This document shows positions 1 to 9,500 of a stretch of DNA of 10,034 nt, piece after piece. The DNA lies in contig MU646715.1 of the NCBI GenBank assembly GCA_026770585.1, positions 268,915 to 278,948 of the forward strand. Direction: 5' to 3'. The stretch comes from Baffinella frigidus (lineage: Eukaryota; Cryptophyceae; Cryptomonadales; Baffinellaceae). Each line of letters begins with the position of its first letter. The first letter of the stretch is position 1. The notes under the pieces are model-generated. The model did not search any database. It saw nothing but the letters and a program-made list of their open reading frames with translations, and was not told where the DNA came from. Both the position numbers and the translations under genes were made by a program.

Positions 1-36
1 GGTGGGGTAGTGGGGTGGGGTAGTGTGGGTAGGTAC

Positions 37-124
37 CCTGGAGGTCATTGAAGACCTCTTCGACAGAGCCGCGCGCGGTCTGGGGGTGCCCGAGGACCGC
101 GCCGTCTTCTTGCAGCATACGCAC
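37..124 (-). CDS. Exon 32: filamin-like repeat 3, next segment
   Basis: Reads VRMLQEDGAVLGHPQTARGS then VEEVFNDLQ. Acceptor CACAG|GT; the donor lies in CAGGGTACC, taken as G|GTACC. The gene continues beyond the left edge. The repeat is not finished here. Confidence 0.8.
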
Positions 125-462
125 CTGTGTTTGATGTTTAGGGTTTAGGGGTTGGAGATCAGTGTGTGGGTGGTAGGGGTTTAGGGTTTAGGGGATGGGG
201 GTTTAGGTTTTGGAGGTTTGGATTTTTTGAGGGTTTAGGGTTTGGGTTTGGGGTTTAGGGTTTAGGGTTTAGGGTTTAGGGGTTTGAATGAAGGTGAGGG
301 TTTAGGGGTTTGGGTTTTGGGTTTGGCGGACCGCGATGACGAGGCCCTCGGAGGAGAGGAGGAGGTTCTCAAACTCGTCGCGCGCGGTCATCGCAAACGA
401 CGATTGCGCCCCTGCATTGTTGCATAGGGTTGAGCTCAGGTTCAGGGTTGATGGTTCAGAGT

Positions 463-501
<39 letters not shown>

Positions 502-3500
502 GGTTGTGGTTTGAGGGTTGATGGTTGAGGTTTGAGGGTTGAGGGTTGAGGGTTGAGGGTCGAGGATTTAGGGTTTGGGGTGTACCCGCAGTCGCGAGCG
601 TGAGCCCGCCGCCAGACACCGCGCTCTGAGACGCGCAGAAGCCCGCGGGGTTGGTGAGGTGCGGGAACGGCGAGGGCCGCGCGATCGTGCTCACTGCCAG
701 GTGCGCTGCCGGGATCACCTGGAGTGTTCGGGTTTCGGAGGTTGGGTGTAGGGTCTCGGGTTCAGCGTTCGGTTGGCTTTCGGGTTTCGGGTGTCAGGTT
801 TCGGGATCCGGGATTCGGGAGTCGGGTGCAGCGCGTAGGGTGTAGGGGGTTAGGGGGTGAATGCGGTGCGTGTAGGGTGTAGGGTGTAGGGTGTAGGGGG
901 TAGGGGATGACTTCGGTGTGGAAGGTAGCGTCGTCGATGCCCCGCCAGACCACCGTGAGGCCCTGCGCCCCGCTCGTGTCGGAGTAGTGCACCTGATTCA
1001 GAGTGTGCAAGGTTGGGGTTCAGGGCTGAGGGCTTTATGGTTTAAGAAGCAAGTGATACCAGGAAGGCGATGTACAATGGATCAGTATAGCCTATACACC
1101 CACGATGCCCCGCTGCACGACTGTGAGGCCTTGTCTGAGTAGTGCACCTAGTTGAGGGGATGGGAGTTAGGAGTTGTGGGGTAGGGGGCAGGGTGTGAGG
1201 CGTTACTGTAAAGCAACTGATGAAGGTTCTGGGTTCTGGGTTTTGAGCCTGGGCCTCGAAATGGAGGAACGGTTTAGGAATTAGGGTTAAGTGTTCACGT
1301 GCTACGGATTAGGGATGGAGGGAGCACCTCGAAGGGGAGAAACGGTTCAGGGATCATGGTCAAGGTTTGAAGGTTTACGGTTGAGGGGTGAGGTGTGGGG
1401 TTGAAGAGAGGACCTCGAAGGGGAGGAAGGGGCGCGGCGGCGGAACATGACAAGGCAGTCACCTCGGACAGTTGGCTTCGGCGTCCGCGTGACCGGTCAC
1501 GCGGGCGCTCAAGAGCCTGCCGGCGGGGCTGTTCCACGGGTGTGGGGTTGAAGGGAGGACCTCGAAGGGGAGGAAGGGCGGGCCAACGCCGTCGCGGTCG
1601 ATCACTGCCGCCCCGCACTCGAAGTCCACCAGCGCCCTGTCAGGGTTGAGAGGTATGCGTTTAGCGGATGCAGTTCTTCCGGTTGCGGAAGTTTGGGGAG
1701 TATGGTGTGTCTTTTCGGGTTCAGGGTGTGAGGTTTCGGGTTTCGGTCGGAAGGTTTCGGACCTGGGCCCGAGGAAACCCGCCGTTTAGGGTTTGGGGTT
1801 TGGGGTTTAGGGTTTGGGTTTTGGGGTTCGGGGTTTGGGGTTTAGGGGGACCTGGGCCAGAGTTACGGCTTTCGCGACAGGAAAACCGCCGTTTGAGGTG
1901 CAGGGTTCGGAGTTCGGGGTATGAGGGTTGGGGGGTGGGGGTTGGGGGAGAAGCGGCGTTGATGGGGGTGGAAGCGCACCTGGGCCCGAGGGCGTCGAGC
2001 GAATTCCGGATCAGGGTTCGGGTCTAAGGGTTTGGGGTTTGGGGGTTCGGGGTGACGTATTTAGGTTCTAGGGTGAAGGGGGTGTAGGGCTTAGGTTTCA
2101 GGGAGAAGTGACCTGGGCCCAAGGGCGTCGAGCGAATTCCACTGGTCCAGCACCAGCACGTCATCCACCTGTTTTCAGGTTTCGAGTTTCGGGTTCGTGG
2201 CTTAGGGTTCAGGTTTTGAGGGTTCAGGACTTTAGGGTTTCGGGTTTCGGGTTTCGGGGTTTAAAGTGTAGGGTGTAGGGTGTGGGGTTTAGGGTGTAGA
2301 CTGTAGAGCTTATGGCTGAAGGTTTCGGGGTTGGGGAGTACCCAGATGCGGACGCGCTCGTCCGGCTCCAGGAGCCGCGCCTGGATTTCGTGCACCTGCG
2401 CATTCTTCGGCCGGATGAACCCCGACCACCGCACCGAGAACGTGTCCGTCGTCGAGAGCGCCGTGGCCGCGACGCCGCCGAACAGCGAGGGCTCGTCCGC
2501 CCCCGCAGACCTGGTTCAGGGTGTATGGGGGGTTAGGATTTGGGGTACAGCCTCGGTGGGCGTGCATGGCCGTCGTGTTTGGTGGTAATAAAGTTCTCTC
2601 TTTCCCCTCTTGCTCTGTTCTCTGTCCCCTCTCGCTCTGTAGGGTTCAGGGGTGAGGATTTGACCAGTCGATGGTGGGGCGGTTTCGAAAAATGGGATTA
2701 GGGTTTAGGGATTAGGGTTTGGTTGGGGTCTACCAGTCGATGGTAGGGGCGGCCGCGGTGCGCATCGGGAAGGAGAGGTCCAGGAAGTCGTAGAGCGTCG
2801 CTCCTGCTTCCGGATTCAGGCTTCGGGAAAACTCACACAAAAAAAGTCAGGGTTCAGGACAACTCACACAAAAACACTAGTACGCGCCAGCAAATTAGCG
2901 CTAGGGTTTGCAGGTGTAGGGTGTAGGGTGTGGGGTTCTGCGGGTGTAGGGTGAGGTATAGGGTGTAAAACCCAAAGGGTGGAGGGATTCGAACCGAGGC
3001 CGCCGCCCACGTACTCGACGAAGGTCGACGACACCGAGCGCTTGTCGTTGAGGTACTTGCCGGGCAGCACCGCGCGGTCGACCGGCAGCCCGCGCGGGTC
3101 CACCTGGCCGGGTTGTACGGGCGCGTCCTTTTAGATTGTAAATGGTACCACGACGTACTTTTAGATTGCAAATTTGTACCGTGGTGTGATTTTAAAGTGG
3201 GCTTTGCGACATGAATACACTCGATTACTTGCCGGGGAGGGCCGCGCGGTCGACCAGAAGCCCGCGCGGGTCCACTTGGCGTAAAGGGTAGGGTTTGGAG
3301 TGCAGAGTGCAGGGTTCGGGTTAAGGGTTCTGGGTTTTCAGTGCAGGTCAAAGTTTCAGGGTCCAGGGTCAAGGGTTTCAGGGGTCAGGATTGTATTTGC
3401 AGGTTGAGTGTTAAGGGTTCATGGTGTAGGGTGCAGGGTTTCCGGTGCAGATTGAGGGTTTCAGGTTTCAGGGATGCAGAGTGTAGGGTGAGGGTGCACC

Positions 3501-6500
3501 GCGGGATGTAGGGTGCAGGGTGTAGGGTGGGAGTGCACCGTGTCGGTGTTCCAGCGGAGAGTCGCGCCGCGCCCGGCCCGCGGGGCAGCCTGCCCCGGGG
3601 GGGGCGCCTCCGAGTACTCGACCTTGATGTCGAAGACGTTGAAGCCGGACAGGTCGATCGCGACGCTCGTTTCCAGCGCGGTCAGCGACGTCCACTGCTC
3701 CAACACCTGGTTTGGGGTTTGGGGTTTGGGGTTTGAGAAGTTAGGTTTAGGGTTCACGATTTAGGGTTCACGGTTTCGGATTGAGGGTCTGGGTGTTAAG
3801 GTATAAGGTTTAGGGTTTCGAACTTAGAGTTATGGGTTTCGGGTTTTGGGTTTCGGGCACCAGGGAGTTGTCGACCCAGAGCTTGATCCGGTCGCCAGGC
3901 CCCAGCACCGCCGCCGAAAACGTGTATCTGGTTTGCGGTTTGGGGTTTGCGGTTTGGGGTTCAGGGTTAGGGTTCGGGGTTGGGGATTTGGGGTTTCGGG
4001 TTTGGGGTTTCGGGTTTCGGGTATTGGGTCCTGGGTTTCGGGTTCAGGGTTTCGGGTTTGGGGTGTACGTGGCCTCGAACGGCGGGCGCAGGAAGCCGAT
4101 CCAGCGCAGGGCCGAGCCGAGCGTCGACTCTGCGAGACTCCCGACCACCGTCCTGGTTTCGGGTTTCGGGTTTTCGGGTTTCGGGTTTCGGGTTTCGGGT
4201 TTCGGGTTTTGGGGTTGACTTACGTTTCGGGTTTCGGGTTTCGGGTTTGACTTACGCCACAAGTTGACTTAGAGGACAAAAAAACTGTGCCGCGCGCTTC
4301 GGGTTTCCGGCAGAGGGCGGAGGGCTTCGGTTGGAGGGTTTCGGGTACCGGGGTTAACTTACGCCTCAAGTTGACTTAGTGGTTGACTGGTAGAAGGTGG
4401 AGATATAATCCATCCGGAAAAAGCTCGTGAGAGCGGCCGCCACGAGGTACAGTATGTAGCACAATGCGGAAGGCAGGTGCAGCGCTGACGCTGGTTGTTT
4501 GGCAAAAACAATACCAATCTCTTCAATGGTTGACTTGAAAAACATACCGCGAGGCCGCGTAACCCGACCAGTCGATGTCCTCCCAGATCGTGGCGGCGAT
4601 CTAGTTTAGGGTTTAGGGTTTAGGGTTTGGGGTTTGGGGTTTGAGGTTTGGGGTTTGGGGTTTAGGGTTTGGGGTTTAGGGTTTAGGGTTGGGGTTTGGG
4701 ATTTAGGGTTTGGAGTTTAGGGTTTAGGTTTTAGGGTTGAGGGTTGCGGGTTGAGGGTTTGGGGTTTACCGCAGTCTCGGGGACCATCGAGACGTTCGAA
4801 TAGTACGTCGCCCCCAGCCCTGGGTCACGGGTTTGGGGTTTGGGGTTTGGGGTTTGGGGTTTAGGGTTTAGGGTTTAGGGTGCAGGATTTGGGGTTTATG
4901 TACGTTATGTTAAGGGTTCAAGGGGTTAGGGTTCAGGGTTTGGGGTGTGGGGTTTGGGGGTTGGGATCCAGGGTGCAGAGTGTGGGGTGTGGTTTAGGGT
5001 TCAGCGATTACCTCCAGCTTGCAGCGCGTAGACGTAGATTGTGTGGGCCCCGGCCGTCGTCAGCCTGCAGGGGTTAGGGTACAGTGTTCAGGGTTCAGGC
5101 GTCAGGGTTCATACTATGCACGGTGTAGGGTGTAGGGTGCAGGGTTCAGGGTGCAAGGTTTCGGGTTTCGGGTGTGCATCGTGCGCCCCTCGAACGAGCG
5201 CTGCCTACGAGTAGAGCGGGTTTCTCATCTGTCGGCCACTCACCGACATGAAAATATGAACAAGGGCTCCAATTCCGGCAACTTTTGGCGTGATTCTGAA
5301 GTTTTAGAGTTTTATTTGGTGATAAAAATGCCAAAAGTGGCCGGAATTGGAGCCCTTTCATATCGGTTGGTGGCCGACAGATGCGAAAACCGCTCTAACA
5401 GTGGAAGAGAAGCAGTGGAAACCTGAAGGCGGCGCGGTAGTAGTCGCTCTCCGGCGCGGCCCAGTTGGTCACCTTGGGGATTAGGGTTCAGGGTTTAGGG
5501 TGTGGAGTTTAGTGTTGAGGGTTTAGGGTTCAGGTTTGAGGATTTAGGGCTTAAGGTTTAGGGTTGAGGGTTGAGGGGGCAGGGTTTAGGATTTAGGATA
5601 TTGGTCACCGTCTGCACCGTCCCGTTCTCGTCCGATGGCGTGACTACCACCTGGTGTAGGGAGATACGGTTTTAGCATATGAGTTGGGAGTTGGAGATTG
5701 GGGGTTAGGGTTTGTGGATTGGATGTTACGGTTTAGGGACGAGGATTCATGGTTTAGTGTTTGGGGGTTTGGATTCAGGATTCAGGGTAGAGCTTGTTGA
5801 GGGTTCATGACCTGGGTAAGGATGAGGTCGTCGGCGACGCTCCGGAGGTTGCCTGGTTGAGGGTTGAGTGTTGAGGGTTCCGGAGGTTCCCTGAGGCGTC
5901 GCAATATAGGGTTTTGGGTTCAATATTCAGGGTTCAGGAGGTTCAGGGTTCAAGAGGTTGAGGAGGTTCAGGGTTGAGGGTTGAAGGTTGAGGGTTGAGG
6001 GTTGAGGGTTTCGTGTGTAGGGGTTACCCGAGGCGTCGCGCGCCGTGATGGAGAACTGGGCGGCGTTCCCCGCCGTGGAGAGCGTGAGGCCGTTGCCGCG
6101 CACGGACGTGATGAGTGCGTCCAGCACCCCCGCGACCGACTTCGCCGCGATCGGCGAGTTTGACACCACCTGGGGGTGAGGGGTGAGGGTGTGGAGTTAG
6201 TTTGGTGATCCCGGGCTGGTGCCCGCTCCACTGTTGACGGATTTGTACCGCACACCCAGCATGTCAACTTGAGAATAGTCGGTGAAGAAGAGTGGGGGCG
6301 AGTTGTATGAGGCGGTGAAGAAGATTGGGGACGAGGTGAAGAAGATTGGGGACGAGGTTTGTGAGGTGATGAGTGCGTCAAGCACCCCCGCGAATGACTT
6401 TGCTGCGACCGGTAAGTTCGAGACCACCTGGGGGTTAGGCGAGTTTAGGGTTTGAGGTGTAGGGTTTAGCGTTCAGGGTTTATGGTTGAAGGTTCATAGT

Positions 6501-9500
6501 TTGGGGTTTGGGGTTTACGGTTTAGGGTATAGGTTTTTGAGGTTTTAGGGTTTAAGGACCCTGGCCTGGGGGGGTGAAGAGGGTCGGACCGGACAGGAAG
6601 TTGAAGGGTTAGGGTGTAGGGTTACCTGGCGCGGGAAGAAGAGGCGCTCGGAGGGGGTCACTTCCTCCTCGAAGTACTGCGCTGAGCTCCACCGCCTGGT
6701 CAAGTTTTAGAGTTTGGAGTTCACGGTTTGGGGTTTAAGGTTTGGGGTGTAGGGGTTGGGGTTTCGTGTTTAGTGTTTAGGGGTTAGGGGTTGGGGTTGA
6801 GGATTTTTGGTTTCGGGTTTCGGGTTTCGGGTTTAGAGTGTAGGGTGTAGGGTGTAGGGTGTAGGGTGTAGGGTGTAGGGTGTAGGGTGTAGGGTGTAGG
6901 TTGTAGGGTGTAGGGTGTAGGGTGTAGGGTGTAGGGTGTAGGGTGTACAGCTGGATGAAGGAAGGGCGGCCCTTGGACGCGTACTGCAGCTGGATCGAGT
7001 AGAGCTTGGCCTGCTCCATCTCGAACGTGCCTGACTCGGCGCCGAGCCCGCCCGTGTAGTCCAACAGCACCTGGGACACCGTTTAGGCTTGAGAGAACAT
7101 TATTTGGGGTTTAGCATTGTTGGGTGTGGGGTTTAGGGTTTGGGTTTTCGGGGCTAGGGTTTGGGGTTTAGGGTTTAGGGGTTAGGGTTTAGGGTTCAAG
7201 GTTTAGAGTTTCGGGGTTTGCGAGCACCTCGCCGTCGAGGAGCAGCGTCGCCCCCGAGTCCGAGACCTGGCTTAGGCCTTAGGGCTTAGGGTTTGGGGTT
7301 GAGGGTTTGGTGATCAGGGCATGGGGTGTAGGGTGTGGCAATTAGGTGATGTGAAGACTCACGAAGACTCAGGGTTTAGGGTTTAGGGTTGGGGCCACTC
7401 AAACGAGCACGAGGCACGCCAGCCCCGGATATATCCGGTGTTCCGTGACCAACAGTTGTTGACTAAAAAATAGTCCAACAATTAAGTATAGAATGTTCCT
7501 CGTTGTGTTCTGAGTGGTGTGGGGGGAGGAGACCGTGGAGAAAGTGAAGGTGCCGGAGGCTGGCGCCTGGATGTACCCGAACCACTTCGCACTGAACGGA
7601 TCCGTCCTGTTGATGTTTTTGTTAGTGTTTGATTTTTATTATTCATTGGTGTTTAGTGGTTTAGGGGTTGGGGCGTGGTGTCCAGGGTTGAGTGTTGAGT
7701 GTTCAGGGATTAGGTGTAGGGTGTGGGTTTTAGGGTTTTGGGTTTTAGGATTTAGGGGTTTAAAATTGAGGGTTTAGGGTTTAGGGTTAAGGGTGTAGGA
7801 TTTAGTGTTTCAGGAGTGGGGTTTACCCGGTGATTTCGGGTATCGGGGCCCCGTAGCCCCAGTCGAACGAGATCTCTGAGTCGACCCTGCAATCAGGTTT
7901 AAGGAGTTTAGGGTTGAAGTTTGAGGGTTTGAGGGGTTTGGGTTTTGGGGGTTTAGGATTTAGGGGTTGAAGTTCGGGGGAGCTCGTAACCTCCGGACGA
8001 TGGGGGTTTCGAAGGAGGAGTCGGAGTAGAGGACTGTGAGGAGGCCGCCCGGGTTGAGCATTTCGGAGTCCAGCGAGTAGGACCCGATCGCCTCCACCTG
8101 TGTGGGAGTTTGGGGTTTGAAGTTGAGGGTTTGGAGTTTAGGGTTTGGCGTTTAGGGTTTGGGGTTGAGGGTTGAGGGTTGAGGGTTGAGGGTTTGGGGT
8201 TTAGGGTTTAGTGTTTTGTTCAATGTATTTATGATAACTATAAATTAGATGAGGTTTAGGGGTGTGTAGCACCTCCGAGAAGGCGAGGCAGACGCCCGAG
8301 TTGGGGTTGCAGGACTGCGCGGGGAGGTCCGTGCAGAGGTCTGAGTCCTTTGTTCGCGCCAGGAACACGTCCTGGTGGGGGGGGTGCGGTTTAGGGTGCG
8401 AGTTTTGTGTGTGGGGGGGGGGGTTAATGTTTGGGCGTGGGGTGAGGGGTGCGGGTTTAGGGTTTCCAGGTTAGGGGTTAGGGTTCAGGGTTTACCGAGG
8501 TTGTAAGTTTAGGGTGTAGGGTTTTAAGGTTGAGGGTGTAGGGTGTGGGGTGACCTGGGCGACGTCGACGCGGGGGTTGTCAAACTGGTCGCTGCTCACG
8601 ATCGAGAACAGGCTTTGCACCCCCGCCGTGAAAATCGTCAGCCTGGTTCAGGGTTTCGGGTTTCGGGTTTAGGGTGTAGGGTTTCGGGTTGAGGGTTGAG
8701 GGTGAGTCCACGTGGCACCCCGAGGTAACGCTGAGGAGTTCGGGGTTACGGTTGCACAAAGCGCACCACGGTTTAGGGTTCAGGGTTTGGGGTTTGTCAG
8801 GGGTTGAGGACCCCGAGGTGACTGAGCGCGCGGAGTCCGCGGGGGCGGGCCTGACGAGCAGGGGCGTCGCCTGGCTTAGGTTTCAGGGTTCAGGTTTTAG
8901 GGTTTGCGGTTTGGGGTTTCGTGTTTGCGGCTTGGGGTGTAGGGTTTACGGCATAGGGTTTGAGGTGGGGATGGGGCGGTGCCGAGAGCGGGGAGGCCGC
9001 CGCGTGGAACAGCGAGGTTGAGCCAAGCACTTCCTGCGGGACGGCGTCGGAGGCCCACTCCAGCTTCGTGCCCTGCGCGGTAGTGTTCATGCCCGCCTGC
9101 GAGTACTCCAGCTTCACCTCGTAGAGGTAGCCCGACTCCGCGAGAGAGTACGTCGCGGTGGGGACGGTGCCCGCGAGCGAGAGCCACTGGTCTAGCACCA
9201 GGTGGTTGTCCAGCCAGAGCCGTAGCCGCTCGCCCGGCCCAGCGATTGCGGCTGAGAACGTGTACACCCCCGCCAGGAACGGCCGGATCGATCCTGGTTG
9301 GGGGGTTGCGGTCAGTTTATTTGCGCTCACCAATTCGCTTCCCACGGGCTCTTTCCCGCGTTAGGATGACGGATTTGTACCGCGGACCCAGCGTGGCAAC
9401 TTGAGAATAGTCGGTCAAACTGAGTAAGGCGGAGGTGTTCCATAGAAGATGTACACACCAGCCTGAAACGGGCAGATGGATCAAGTAGGGTGTGCAGGTT

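Larger units (their letters stand above)
993..1560 (-). other. Intron 28, longest intron
   Basis: At 568 nt it holds a GC-rich unique block (1440-1538), copies of the exon 28 end and of exon 29, mixed heptamers, and a non-telomeric stretch at 1045-1102. No separate gene is supported. Confidence 0.75.
6170..6625 (-). other. Intron 12
   Basis: 456 nt: heptamer variants (6432-6600), the exon 13 copy, the 21-bp tandem repeat and the 49-bp dispersed repeat. The minus strand is open across the last three as one small ORF, but it has no recognised domain. Confidence 0.7.

Noticed and set aside
302-718. Minus-strand ORF ending in NPQPSTLNPQPS-like peptide
   Set aside because: It reads exon 30 and part of exon 31 through the intron between them; the Asn-Pro repeat is the CCCTCAA intron array. 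The spliced model explains both ends better.
2581-2645. Plus-strand pyrimidine tract and CTCTGTAG as an acceptor of an opposite-strand gene
   Set aside because: No plus-strand exon with recognisable coding content follows; only heptamer repeats and antisense of known exons do.
3832-4267. Long plus-strand ORFs reading GFRVWGLGFRV-type peptides
   Set aside because: They are translations of TTTCGGG/TTTGGGG heptamers plus antisense of exons 21 and 22. A heptamer repeat without stops stays open by composition.
4380-4500. Minus-strand hydrophobic reading LCYILYLVAAALTSFF as a membrane exon
   Set aside because: It lies inside intron 20, where exons 20 and 21 already join in frame with a normal PA14 sequence. 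It has no partner exon or conserved motif.
6197-6427. Minus-strand ORF with repeated SSPIFFT as a gene
   Set aside because: It joins the degraded exon 13 copy, the 21-bp tandem repeat and the 49-bp dispersed repeat. It is open but has no recognisable domain, and lies within an intron.
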